NCBI RefSeq assembly: GCF_047496725.1 | Contig: NC_132979.1 | Coordinates: forward strand, 10,333,001-10,397,000 | Reading direction: 5' to 3' | From: Anoplolepis gracilipes | Taxonomy: Eukaryota > Arthropoda > Insecta > Hymenoptera > Formicidae | DNA: 64,000 bases | In this document: piece after piece, positions 24,117 through 35,478 of the stretch | Layout: the number at the start of each line of letters is the position of its first letter | Numbering within the stretch: position 1 is the first letter of the stretch | Notes under the pieces: generated by a model | The model's database searches: none | What the model saw: only the letters and a program-made list of their open reading frames with translations | What the model was told of the DNA's origin: nothing | Translations under genes and position numbers: made by a program

Positions 24117-24346
24117 CACTTGGACACGTTTCAAATAGACACGATATTTTGCACATGATTCAATTGGATATTGTGCTGTTGCGCACCGTTCGCTCGCGCA
24201 CCATTCATTTGCACACCGTTCACTTGCGCACCGTCACTTAGGCTCGGTGTGCAAGTGAACGGTGTGTAAATGAACGGTGCGCAAAATATCATGTCTATTT
24301 GAACCGTGTCCAATTGCAACGTGTCTAATTGAACTATGTCCAAGTG
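24117..24346. repeat. foldback minisatellite element 1
   Basis: The two halves are inverted copies: CACTTGGACACG.. at 24117 mirrors ..GTCCAAGTG ending at 24346, and CGATATTTTGCAC mirrors GTGCGCAAAATATC. The interior is a string of degenerate 14-16-bp words of the form TTCACTTGCGCACCG. Related elements are at 44648-44930 and 46688-47277. Confidence 0.7.
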
Positions 24347-25670
24347 AAGGCTACTCTCTATTAATACTATCTATCAAATACACCGCGATGTATTTCCTTC
24401 ATTAGTGCATTTTCAATATTATATAAATTTGAATTGAAATAGAGCATATGCTTCTATTAAGCAATGTTATTAGATTGCTATATTCTAATGGAATTGAATC
24501 GTTATTAGGATAGAGCGGGGCTAGTAAAGCCACTTTCACTTTGAAGTCATATAAATATTTATTTATTTATAATACAATAATAAAAATTATGTCAAATGAA
24601 GGGCTTGACATTTGAGTTCTTAATTATGACTAGAAAAATGTTAAATATGTATTCATAACAGAGAAAAAACGTCTCAAATGAAGATAGATCAAGTGGGTCA
24701 ATGTGCCTTACTAGTGGGGTAAGTTGTGCCAGCGTGTAAAGTAAGTTGGGCAGTGAGGTGAAAAACTGAAAATAGATATGAAACCAATGAAAAACAATTA
24801 TATTATTGAATAATTTTAATGAAATTAACATTTAATATTATTATAACCTTTATATTAATTTAAAACATTTTTCAAAATCAAAACAACATGAAATTTGCCC
24901 ATTTAGATTTTAAAATAAAAAATGAAACAACCTTTTAAAAAAAGTAAAAAGAAATTAACATTATGTATGACACTTTATGATAAAAATACTTCTTTATATT
25001 TACTTTATACTTATTTAAACTATCAATATAAACTATATAAACTGTATAAATATAATAATATAGGAACATAATATATTATATAAGAAATGATGAATCTAAA
25101 TCGTTATCACAATTAACACAAACAAGTATTACTCCAGTACCAGACTTGCATTTATTATGAGCCCAATTTTGGCATTTACGACACTGTATTCATTCTTCTT
25201 CCGGCAGACTCTCTGAATAAGCTTCTAAACAAAGTTTTTGTTTGTTTGTTTCTGTGTTGCAGAAGCTCTATAGTCTTTCGTTTATGTTCGCATCCTAAAA
25301 TAAATAAAAAACTTCAAAATTAATATTCCAATTAATACATTCAACTATTATGTGGGGTAAGTTGGGCAATACGCTCCAACTGCCCCATTTATGTACTCTA
25401 GTAAATATAATGCACTATGGCCCATCAAAACAAACCTCCACCATTGCCCCCTGACGTCGACCTTCCCCCTTCCTCCACCACTGTGTCTGTCTCGCTTCCC
25501 CCACCACGGGACCTGTTTGGCTTCCTCCACCACGGGGCCTGTCTGGCTTCTCCCACCACTGACGAACTGACCCGCTTCCCCCTTACCCACCACCGAGCTA
25601 AACTGATGAAAAAAAGAGGGGCTGACCATGACGTCACATGGTCAAGTATAAGAAATTTCTTTTATTTTTC
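24347..25670. other. no gene recognised
   Basis: AT-rich. GTGGGGTAAGTTG words occur at 24715 and 25351. A C-rich stretch at 25440-25590 gives open frames on both strands that look like low-complexity DNA rather than genes. Confidence 0.4.
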
Positions 25671-25870
25671 TCGGATTTGAACCTGGGACCTCTGCATTTC
25701 CGATCCTGGACCTAATACGCTGGGATAAATAAGATCTTACTAGACTAAGAAATATATAGTGTATTTAAGGTGAAGGTGTGCTCCTTTTTTTCTAATTTTA
25801 CTCGGATTTGACATTGAGTTCTCCGCATGTCCGTTCGTGCTCCTAGTATGCTGGGCTAAATGAAATCTTG
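25670..25870 (-). repeat. two tandem tRNA-like SINE-type copies
   Basis: The minus strand contains GGTTCAAATCC (25683-25673), the RNA polymerase III B box, with TTATCCCAGCG-type sequence upstream. A diverged second copy starts at about 25803 (GGATTTGACATTGAG on the plus strand), and the flanking GAAATATAT words repeat too. The acceptor stem and cloverleaf are incomplete, so it is not called a tRNA gene. Confidence 0.4.
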
Positions 25871-25914
25871 TTAGATAAGGAAATATATGAAATATATTAT
25901 GTTGAAAGGTATGT

Positions 25915-26320
25915 TACGCAAGAGCACCGAATGAGGAGGATGGAACGCATCGTGTCGATTGACTGCCCATAGTGCATTAACGCGATGATTGGCTGACGAG
26001 CGTGAAAAAAGAGAGAAAACGAGAGAGAAAAGGAAAAACGAAATGGCTATCTGGAGAAAAGGTTAAAGAAAGAGAAATTTTTTTTTATATATTTATATAA
26101 GGATTCGTTTACCCGACTATCTGAGTCTCCGGCGAAAGAATCATATGGAAGGGATAATAAACGCCTGTGCAAGTATGAATGTGTTAAGGACGCGGCGCAC
26201 TGATTGGACTGCCGATAGTGCATTACCGCGTTGATTGGCTGGCGATTGTTCGTTTAGAAAAAGAGAAAAAACAAGAGGGAAAAGGAAAAAGATAGGAAGT
26301 AGATAGAATAAGAGAGTTCT
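25915..26320. repeat. diverged tandem duplication
   Basis: ATAGTGCATTA(A/C)CGCG(A/T)TGATTGGCTG at about 25969 and 26215 is followed in both copies by a GAAAAAGAG-rich tract. About 245 bp apart. Confidence 0.5.
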
Positions 26321-26363
26321 AATACAGGGATCTGAGGAGGGTGAGGCAAGGGGGGGGGGCCGC

Positions 26364-26510
26364 GTGGTGTAAGAAGGAAGGCGCTGTATGTATATGACAA
26401 GGAGTGTATAATGATAGGAAAAGGAGATATGCACACCCATATCTCCTTTTCCTACCATCATGCTCTCCTTTTCCTATCATACACATACAGCGCCTTCCTT
26501 CTTACACCAC
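26364..26510. repeat. foldback repeat, 147 bp
   Basis: GTGGTGTAAGAAGGAAGGCG at 26364 is mirrored by the complement ending at 26510, and the centre GGAGATATG CACACC CATATCTCC is a perfect hairpin. An extra CTCCTTTTCCTA unit is inserted on the right arm. Confidence 0.7.
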
Positions 26511-26540
26511 GTCATACTCTCCTTGTCCTACGCTATATAG

Positions 26541-26665
26541 AACGCCTATAGCACTGTCTCTCTCTACCACGTTGCGAACGCCTATCGCACCGTCTCTCTC
26601 TACCGCGTTGCGAACGCCTATCGCACCGTCTCTCTCTATACCACGTTACGAACGCCTATCGCGTT
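26541..26665. repeat. 36-bp minisatellite, about 3.5 copies
   Basis: AACGCCTAT starts at 26541, 26577, 26613 and 26651. Units contain CACCGTCTCTCTCTAC. Confidence 0.75.
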
Positions 26666-27755
26666 GTTACCATGGGGATATAAATATTTATTAATATTAA
26701 TCTAATTATTTATTGCAAATATACGTTATGGATAAACAGAGTGGAGTGAATATTTTATGTATAACAGTTGACATTCCTCTCTCTCACCATCAGACCTCCG
26801 CAATCAGTCGGAGAGCACACTCCCTCCATCTCCAGAACCATATGTACCCCCCCCTTCCCCGTCAATCTAGGGGGACATTTGGTACCCCCTTCCCCCTCAA
26901 TCTGGGAGGACATTTAGTACCCCTCCCTCACGAACAATCAGTACTGGGGGGTGAGGTAAGCGGAGGGGACCGCTTACCTCACCCCCCTCAGATCCCGGTA
27001 TTAAAACTCTCTTATTCTATCTACTATAGGAGTATTATGAAAAATATCTGATATTTTATATTGAGAAAGTTTTTATTTAAATTTTTATATTTATATTTAC
27101 ATTAATAAAATTTCCTATTTACATTTAATTTACATTTTTGGTGTTACGGACTCGAAAACAAAGAATGAGATAATGAAAGGACAGAACTTACCCTTGTCCA
27201 AACGCGTAAAACCTTAACGCTTTCGACTCGAACGAACTGTGCAAGGCCCTGGTCAAAGACCTCGAGGGTCTCTTTTACTAGGTCAGTAGGCTGTTCGTTC
27301 GGTGGTCCCTTTTCGGTAAAGAAAGTTAATCCCTTTTACGCGGGACGGGACCTTGTGCGATCTGGGAGTCAGGGAATGTTTTTGAAAGGGTTAATAAATT
27401 TGATTAAAATTTTAAAATTCTAATTTTTATTCATTTATTAAATAAAAATAAAAAAATATATATATGTGTATGAGATTCAAAAAAAATTGGGATGTTAATT
27501 AGATTAATTAATCTTATTAATTAATTAAGTGTGTGTGTGTGTGTATTCGCGGGTGTTACATCAGTTCGGAGGGACGTCAGTCAAGTAAATTGGAAGTGGA
27601 AAAATAAAAAAGGATTTATTACCTGACTGGTATTTATATAATAATATTTAAAATTCTAAGGGAAAGGCCAGGAAAAGAATTATACTTCTTTAAAGGTAAT
27701 CGTGGAAGGGGGAAATTTCTTCCAGAGAGCCTCTATCGGAACGGCGAGGGGATAT

Positions 27756-28363
27756 CTATGACCGGGGAGGAACCATGGGAGAGTTGGTAGCAAGGATGGA
27801 GTGCAATGTTTTCAAATCAACAGGACCAGGCTCGATTGTATACGAGCCGTCTGGGAGGGGATGTCGGATCCTTGGGAGATTATTAATTAAATATTGGATA
27901 GGATCCTGAGGCGGGAGACGAGGAGGTTCTTGGTGTTTGGAATTTTCGGCGTGACTTGCGTTTTCTTTCTCGGGGTCTATGACGACCTCGGCAATATCAC
28001 GAAGGGCCTCCCAAATTTCATCCGATTCTTCTTGAGAATCAGGTGAATTGTGGGAAGATGAGGGTGAATCTCCCAGGACGATGGTAGAAGCTGCTGAGGG
28101 TGGAGGTGGAGGGGGTTCAGAAGTAGAGGGAGTTTTGTTGGAAGAGCCCGGTAAATCGAGAGATGATGGGGAGGGTTGCTCGTGCGAGGATGATACTACT
28201 GAATGTGAAAGGGGAGGGGGATTGATGGGGGTGCGAGGAGAAGGGTCAGGTAAGAGGGGTGGTTTCGGCTCTCTTGAAGGAGGAGGAGAGGATGGGACTC
28301 TGCGTGTGTGTGTGATGACTGTTCGCGAAAAAATTGATTTTTTAATTCTATCTTAAGATTGGA
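27756..28363 (-). CDS. LTR-encoded Pro/Ser-rich open frame
   Basis: Reading the minus strand from after a TAA near 28365, about 200 codons stay open to TAG at 27758-27756. The frame lacks an early ATG, so it would need an upstream spliced exon. It encodes a Pro/Ser-rich region (PPPPPPSAASTIVLGDSPSS), an acidic patch (SQEESDEIWEALRDIAEVV) and a more ordered C-terminus (PIQYLINNLPRIRHPLPDGS). STIVLGDS parallels SSVILSDNSS in the LTR ORF at 34922-35391, at a similar place in the LTR. Function unknown. Confidence 0.45.
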
Positions 28364-28789
28364 AATATCGTTCTTAAAATTATAACTTGCTGTCGCCTGA
28401 GCCAAAACTCTTCGGTCACATCGGTTCTTAAGGCTGCGGCGACGTTTCGCTTTAGCCTTTAGGCGTTTCGGATGAACGGGCTCCACTATGAATCCACGCA
28501 AATGTTAAAAAAACTTATCGTTTATTTTCGGCGAGACAGTTCTAATTAGTAAAATTTATAATATTCTTAATATAATTTAAGTCAAGAAATTATATTATTT
28601 AAAACGCATACTATAAAGAGGAGAGAGGAGGGAGAAGAAGAAAGAGGAAAAGAGAAAAGAAAAAAAAAATAAAAAAAAATAAAAAAAAAGGAATAGCACA
28701 AAAGGAAGGAAGTAATGAATAAATTGTAATGAATGATTAAAAGACCAGAGGAAAAATAGAATTCCGGAGAAGTTTGCTTCTGTAGAGAA

Positions 28790-29620
28790 AATTGAAAGAA
28801 TTTACAGGTTCTGCCTAATTATATTTTGTACCAGTACACGAGATGCCGGTTCCGCAAAATACACAGGTACTCGCAGAGATAATAGAAAGAATTTGCAGGT
28901 TTTGCCTAGTTATATTTTGTACCAGTATACGAGATACCGGTTCCGCAAAATACACAGGTATCCGCAGAGATAATAGAAAGAATTTGCAGGTTCTGCCTAG
29001 TTATATTTTGTACCAGTATACGAGATACCGGTTCCGCAAAATATACAGGTACTCGCAGAGAAAATAGAAAGAATTTGCAGGTTTTGTCTAGTTATATTTT
29101 GTACCAGTATACGAGATACCGGTTCTGCAAAATACACAGGTACCCGCAGAGAAAATAGAAAGAATTTGCAGGTTCTGCTTAGTTATATTTTGTACCAGTA
29201 TACGAGATACCGGTTTCGCAAAATACACAGGTACCCGCAGAGAAAATTGAAAGAATTTGCAAGTTCTGCCTAATTATATTTTGTACCAGTACACGAGATG
29301 CCGGTTCCACAAAATATACAGGTACCCGCAGAGAAAATAGAAAGAATTTGCAGGTTTTGCCTAGTTATATTTTGTACCAGTATATGAGATACCGGTTCCG
29401 CAAAATACACAGGTACCCGCAGAGAAAATAGAAAGAATTTGCAAGTTCAACGTAGTTATATTTTGTACCAGTACACAAGATATCGGTTCCGGAAAATACA
29501 CAGGTACTCGCAGAGAAAATAGAAAGAATTTGCAAGTTCAACCTAGTTATATTTTGTACCAGTACACGAGATACCGGTTCCGCAAAATACACAAGTACTC
29601 GCAGAGAAAATTGAAAGACT
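28790..29620. repeat. 91-bp minisatellite, nine copies, inside the solo LTR
   Basis: GTACCAGTA begins at 28828, 28919, 29010 and so on at 91-bp spacing through about 29557. Units contain TACGAGATACCGGTTCCGC and AAAATACACAGGTAC. Units differ by a few substitutions. The period is not a multiple of three, so the open frames across it are incidental. Confidence 0.85.
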
Positions 29621-30903
29621 ACGTGAAAATGAAGAGGATGGGAAATAAACATAAACAACAAGAAAAGGAGAACTAATTATAATGGCAAGGGTAAAATGAG
29701 GAGTAATTGATCAAACAGTAATAATAAAATAAAAGAACAAAAAAAATCAAGAACCGTCTCGCGATAATTACAATAACCAAATTTTAACTGAGGAAAGTGA
29801 AATCAACAAATAAAGTTTTTCACTCGGTACTCACTACTTATTGCGTACGTTGATAGTTTTAAAAGAACCTCGGCAGTGGATTTAGCGGCGTCGGTCTGAA
29901 TTTGGCAGGAACTCTGGTTAGCGGTCCAATCCTTCGTATTAAATGGCACAACCACTCACAATAATTGATACTCGTTATCGTTTTGAACTTTTAACTTGCA
30001 CGCAACCACTTCACAAGAGTCTGTGTTAATTAAGAGCCGAAACGCACGTCGCGGATTTGAAAGTATTAATACTCGTAAGTGTTAACACCCGCAGAATTAA
30101 TAGCGGAGATAGAGTATCAATTCCGCGTCTCGAAGCCGAGGTCGAAGAAATAATTCGTACCGAACGAGAGATAGAGCAGAAGTAGTGATGGTGAAGATAA
30201 TGATACTGATACTGATACCGATCCCGATACAGAAACTGATGTCGCGGCGCATTGCTCTTCGCTTTAAATACTAGGATTCGTACCTTCTCTCCATTGAGCA
30301 ATTGGACGAATTAGAATTTTAATTAACGCCCCCTTATGCTTAAGAGGTGTTTCCTTTGACTTCGAGTCTCAAAAATTTCTTCTCTATTGGTTCAAGAGAT
30401 TTTTTCATTTGGCCAATGAGGAGTTTGGTACCGTCAGAGTCGCTTATCGCTATTTAGGAATTTATAATAAACAGCTGTCACTTTAGGTGGTCCGTCAGGC
30501 GAGCTCTCTTATCGAATGCTTCTTAGGTTTTCGTCGCCGTTTCAAATTTATGATTGCAGTTCTAAACAACTGCCTCGAGTTACGGCGACTCTGTTTTATT
30601 TAAAATTCTTTTGGAGTTTAGAGAGCCGTTCAAATGTTTATTCTTTATTCGATTTCTAAGACTTCTTTGGTTGTCTTATTTAGAGTTGGTCTCGCCTTAC
30701 GGAGGTTTGTTAAAATTTTTATTATCCACGTAACGTAATATTCGTGGAGTGCAACTAAAGTGACAGCTCTCACGGTTTGATATTTCCCGTAGAGAGTTCT
30801 TAGAATCGTTATCTCTAAATGTTTATGTATTCCTCTCGAAAAAAAAAGAATCGTGAAGTCTACAGGACGTAACATTGGCCATTTTATTAATTTTCATTAT
30901 TTC

Positions 30904-31215
30904 CTAACAAATATATGAAAAGACTCGAAAAATTAAAGAAAATATTATTATACCGACGGGTATCCATACGGATAACGATAACGACAATTTGTTATTTATA
31001 TATCTGTGTTTTAGTAACACAAGAACGCATACTTTAGTTTCATCCCGTGTTATAATCTTATGAAACATGGTACGACGAATTGATCTAAAGTGAAGAATTA
31101 TCAATATTTCAGCCTGATCTTCCTCATTTTCATTTACTCCCTCTTTGAATAATAATAAATTTTTTATACTACTGAAATTTACTAACTGCGAATTTTGATA
31201 ATTTAAGTTTATACC
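30904..31215 (-). pseudogene. Polinton PolB C-terminal end
   Basis: The minus strand from 31209 to 30904 encodes a C-terminal tail (QLVNFSSIKNLLL, then RSIRRTMFHKIITRDETKVC and KHRYINNK) that continues the palm fragment at 36877-37285 once the Penelope-like element is discounted. It ends at TAG 30906-30904. A few frameshifts are likely near 31100. It is the last part of the polymerase, directly followed by the solo LTR. Confidence 0.65.
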
Positions 31216-31409
31216 ATTTGGTTATTAGTAATTTATTACTGGAGCGTATTGCGACATATGTATGATTAAGTCCAAAATTTTCTGATATCATTTATAATAT
31301 ACCTTACTTTGTTATTTATTATATCATTCGTTAATTTTATTACCTATTCCGTTTGTCATGACACATTTTTGCTCTCTATTGCCGATTATAATTTATTGTT
31401 CTTAGTTTA
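31216..31409 (+). repeat. Penelope-type left terminal repeat (pLTR)
   Basis: ATTTGGTTATTAGTAATTTA to CTTAGTTTA is repeated at 36670-36876. The right copy has an extra 13-nt block (TTATTTGCGTATA) near 36703. Confidence 0.85.
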
Positions 31410-31659
31410 TATTAAAGAGAGCACTAATTTTATTTATTTATGTAATTTATACGTAGGCTGAAACATACGTGTTAATAATTGCTCGTTCTTTGCTTACATT
31501 AATCATACATTTAATTATAGAACTGTAAAATTACTCAAGTCATGGATCGGTCTTCGACGACTCATTATATTACACAAAATCAAGATAAAATTCTTTAAGC
31601 ATTGTATAACTCACAATGTATTCTCACCACACATCGAACGGTTATTATCGAAATTTAAA

Positions 31660-33992
31660 TTGAATTTGAACAACAGTAGATCATTACATAATTTTAATCG
31701 GGCGAAAAACACATTCTTTAAAAGACTATTAAGCATCGAACTCAGAGATTTATACTCATTTCTAAAAAGATCCTTTGATAGAATCTTTCATATTTCAATG
31801 GAAATATATGAGGCCTTATCAATAGTTATTTGTAATAATTTCTTCAACAAACAGAGTCGACCACTATTTTCATATTTAAAAAAAGAAACAAAGAGATTTG
31901 ATGATAAGTTTAAGTTTATGTTGACAAAACAACGAACAAATGACATTATTAAACCTATACATTATTATTGTTTTTACAACCACAATGTCACCAATGTTTA
32001 CCAAAGAACTCGAACCGATTATAGCTTTTCTTCGCATAATAATCCCTATAACAATACTCTGACAAACAAGACCACGAAAGTTCACATTGAATCCGCAAAT
32101 TATGAAAACATACAACCTAGTTTAAATAAGATCAAAGATAAGTGGTTCATCAATCTCTCAGGAATACCTGTACTCCATTCAATGTTTTTTACAACTAGGA
32201 GGTAATTTCAGTCTTCCTTTTACCAATAAAACAACATTAACGATTGAGTTTATAAAAAATGTTGAGAATAGCATAAATAAACTCCCTGTAAAGGAGAGAA
32301 TGTACATGAGAGTTTTTTCCAGAGATATCATAAAAACTATTCCTTCTTACACTTATCAAAAAAATGAATCTGATGAATGGTTAATTAGTTTATATTCCTC
32401 CACAATATAATTCCTAAAAAACAATAAAAATGTAATCCTTACCAGAGCTGATAAGGGAAATGTGACAGTAGCCCTCGACAAAAACGAGTATTAGTCAGAT
32501 GGAAGAACCGCGGACACATCTCCACTGCCACATACAAATCCTTATTATTTACAGATGACACATTACCACGTGCTTATGGCTTGCCAAAAATCCATAAACC
32601 GAACACACCATATAGATTAATAGTATCTTCCATAAACAGCCCACTACATTCTTTAGCCATTTTTTTACACAAGCTCATGGTCAATAATTTTCCGAGATCT
32701 CCTAGTTATGTGAAGAATAGTTATGATATTGTCAATAAGTTGAATAACATCCACATAGATAATGATATGAAATTTATTTCGTTAGATATGACTTCGCTTT
32801 TCACAAACATTCCTATAAATTTGGCGCTTGACAGCATTTCAAATAGATGGGAATTTTTAAACAATAACTGTGATTTTTCTGGAGCAGAGTTTTTAAATGG
32901 TATCAAGATGATCTTAAACTGCACGTATTTTACATTTAACAACGTTATATATAGACAAACATTTGGGACTTCCATGGGCTCACCATTATCTCCCATCATA
33001 GCGGACATAGTTATGCAAGACTTAGAGATGAAAGCTTTGAACACATTATATTTTAATCCTCCATTTTACTTTAGATTCGTGGATGACATAATTATGGCTG
33101 TACCCTCTGACTCTATTGATTACACACTTAATACTTTCAATTCACAACATATTAGACTACAGTTCACTAGGTAGAGAAGGATCATAAAATCAATTTCCTT
33201 GACATAACTTTCAAGACGGAAAATAATATTTTAATATTTGACTGGTATCAAACCCACCTTTTCAGGGAGATACCTAAACTACTTCTCACACAACCCATTC
33301 CACCAAAAACGGGGCACAATCATCGGATTAGTGGACAGAGCAATTTTCCTCTCAAATCCCAGATATCACAGTAAAAATTTAGACATGATCATTAGAATTC
33401 TTTTAGATAATAATTACCCATTAAAACTAATTTTTAATGTCATCCAGCTACGTTTAAAATCTATCATTAACAATAAAATCCTCACTAGTGACACACCAAG
33501 TGAAGTGAAACCGGTTTATTTCACGATCCTTTATATACATGGATTAACAGAGAAATTTAATAGCATAACAAAAAATTCGAGAGTGAAACTCGCGCAGTAT
33601 AGTCTTAACAAAATAATTAATTAATTAGAGCTCACAAAGACATCATTCCAACAGAATTAAAAACTAACGTCATATATAAAATTAACTGTAACCAGTGTGA
33701 TACCTCATATGTTGACCAAACATCCCGGAAGCTAAAAAGAATCACAGAGCATAAAAGACATACACATCATAATACAAACACAAACTCGGTAATCACTAAT
33801 CAGACGGGATTTTAACCATGATTTTGACTGGGATAATGTTAGAATATTTGATGAGGCTTCATTTTATACCAAGAGGCTTATCTCTGAGATGCTATTTATC
33901 AAAAGACAAAGGAATGGTCTGAATCTACAAACTGACACGGAAAATTTACCGAGTGTCTATCATGATATTGTTAATATTCTTCCAAAAATTTA
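31660..33992 (+). pseudogene. Penelope-like RT with GIY-YIG endonuclease
   Basis: Four pieces in order. 31660-32205 is an N-terminal region typical in position. 32560-33174 is the RT core with LPKIHKPNTPYRLIVSS, SLDMTSLFTNIP (first catalytic Asp), GTSMGSPLSPIIA and FRFVDDII (catalytic DD); the VDD and SPLSP forms are Penelope-like rather than LINE- or gypsy-type. 33238-33624 is the thumb and linker. About 33650-33780 has VIYKINCNQCDTSYVDQTSRK, a GIY-YIG nuclease start where the usual Gly before QT is Asp. A final helical stretch ends at TAG 33990-33992. At least three frameshifts or stops separate the pieces. The intact enzyme would nick the target and copy its RNA there. Confidence 0.88.
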
Positions 33993-34921
33993 GTGGTGGG
34001 AACACATTATATAAACACGTAACTTATATTGTTTTTTGACATTATCCGAGCGATCTCCACAGTACACGTAGTTGAGTCAACAATTTATTATCAACCGTCA
34101 CAAAATATTGTTAAAGAGTGAGTGAGCGCCCAACAGTTATTGAATAGTGATTATCAAGTCAGATTTTACTTTCTTTTAAACATCACCAATTTTACAGATT
34201 TCAACGATCATTGTTTATTCACATACAATATTGCCAGGTCAGTGACTTCTTTGTAATGTTCACTCCGTCGTCTGTTAAATCATAATTAAACACCCATCGG
34301 AGACGGTCCATAATAGTTTAAGTCAATAGCTTAATTACACTTTTATTTATAATTTATTATTTATATTTCTCGGTTCACCTAATTTTTATAATTATAGTTT
34401 AATTGTTACGTCCAGGCCCGTAGAAAGGATGGGTCAGAGGAAGGGCGTAACAGGAACTGTTCCGATGTCAAAAGTCTTATCGACGAGTGACTCGGTCGAG
34501 CAAGCTGCAGGTTAGCAAACAGGTAAACGACGGGTGTCATTATTACTCTGTTATGCGAACGCTCTCTCGGTGGTCCCTTTTTGGTAAGAGAATCGAATCT
34601 CTTTTACGCGGGATGGGACCAAGTGATCTTTCGCGTGGAGAGAGTGAGGGAGTTAAATAAATTTACTGATCATTTAATATTTAATTTAACATTTATTCAA
34701 TTAATTCCTAACGTTGTACATATGATCTTATTAATATCGGCCTTAAAATTATTTGTATGAGAGTGTGGATTGCAGGTGTTACATAAGTACGGAGGTCATC
34801 AACCAGAAAGGAGGGGGAACGAGTGCAATTCTAAAGATTTTATCCTGGTTGGTATTTGTTACAATAGTTTATGAAAAAAAAAAAAAATAATAATAAAGAT
34901 TTGCGAAAAGTGTTATGTATG

Positions 34922-35391
34922 TTACGGCGCGATGTCGATGTCTTCGAAGACGCTATCTATAATGTTGAGGAGAGCGGAATCGGACATGGATGCAAGCTTT
35001 GATTCTAAGGAGGGAAGCGCAGAGGTGTCAGAGTCTGCTAGGGAGTATTCCAAAGAGGAGTCGGGTAATTCTATCGTGTGGTTCGATGAATTATCCGAGA
35101 GGATTACGGACGAGGAATCGGAAAATGTTGGGGGAGACGACGGCGGTGAGTCATCGGATATATCGATGACCGAAGGTGAAAGGGGTACGGGGGAATATGA
35201 TGGGGAAGGAAAATCTATTTCAGGGTAACTATGGGTAGGTGGGAAAAGCGTCTTTAACGGGGTGGAACAGCGCGGGTACTGCGGTGAAGAAAAGGGGGAA
35301 TCTAAACTGTTGGTTTCGCTCACGATCGTGTCGTCCGATCTATGATCTCTATTTGCTCGCGACAATCGGCGGGTCGGCGCGATTTTAGGCA
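34922..35391 (-). CDS. LTR-encoded Ser/Pro-rich acidic protein, spliced start
   Basis: The 156-residue frame starts at a splice acceptor (TATTTAAAG then TGCC). Joined to the upstream donor (exon base A at 35479, then GTAAGTTT), the junction creates an ATG with A at -3; removing the 87-nt intron (35392-35478) gives a frame of 157 codons including the stop. Without splicing the frame would have to begin at GTG. The protein has a basic N-terminus (PKIAPTRRLSRANRDHRSDD), a Ser/Pro-rich middle, a SUMO-interaction-like motif (VIDISDDSPPSS) and an acidic helix-like end (LLNIIDSVFEDIDIAP). It lies about 330 nt downstream of the LTR TATA box, in the presumed R/U5 leader. No known family; a transcriptional or nuclear regulator is only a guess. 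Confidence 0.55.
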
Positions 35392-35478
35392 CTTTAAATA
35401 AAGAACAGGGTTGAATAAAGGAGAAAGGATGTAAAAACGATGTAAAAAAAAAACAAAAGAGAAGGAAATTAAACTTAC
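35392..35478 (-). other. putative 87-nt intron in the LTR leader
   Basis: Donor GTAAGT (35478-35473) and acceptor AAAG ending at 35392 on the minus strand, with a T-rich tract between. Both sites are conserved at 52844 and 52758 in the other LTR. The donor could also serve env and Tudor subgenomic RNAs, which have acceptors at 57317 and 55127. Confidence 0.5.

Larger units (their letters stand above)
27142..30874 (-). repeat. 3.7-kb solo LTR with TTGG target duplication
   Basis: Ends are TGTTACGGAC and GGACGTAACA. TTGG is duplicated at 27138-27141 and 30875-30878. The blocks GGTGGTCCC..GGTAAAGAAAG and TTTTACGCGGGACGGGACC (27300-27355) match the other LTRs, and 30430-30874 matches the LTR at 521-968. 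It contains no gag or pol. Part of the unusual length is a 91-bp minisatellite. The insertion site is just past the stop of the PolB C-terminus. Confidence 0.8.

Noticed and set aside
25348..25680. overlapping Pro-rich and Gly-rich frames on both strands
   Set aside because: C-rich low-complexity DNA gives open frames on both strands; no domain or splice context.
25670..25735. tRNA gene on the minus strand
   Set aside because: B box present but no complete cloverleaf or acceptor stem, and a diverged tandem copy follows.
28048..28356. 102-codon plus-strand Gly/Glu-rich frame
   Set aside because: Antisense shadow of the Pro/Ser-rich minus-strand frame; low complexity.
28790..29620. CRISPR-like regular repeat array
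   Set aside because: Units are contiguous 91-bp tandem copies with no unique spacers, in eukaryotic DNA inside an LTR.
34932..35228. 98-codon plus-strand acidic frame (and its twin at 52288-52599)
   Set aside because: Antisense of the Ser/Pro-rich LTR ORF. The LTR promoter, splice sites and element sense all point to the minus strand.
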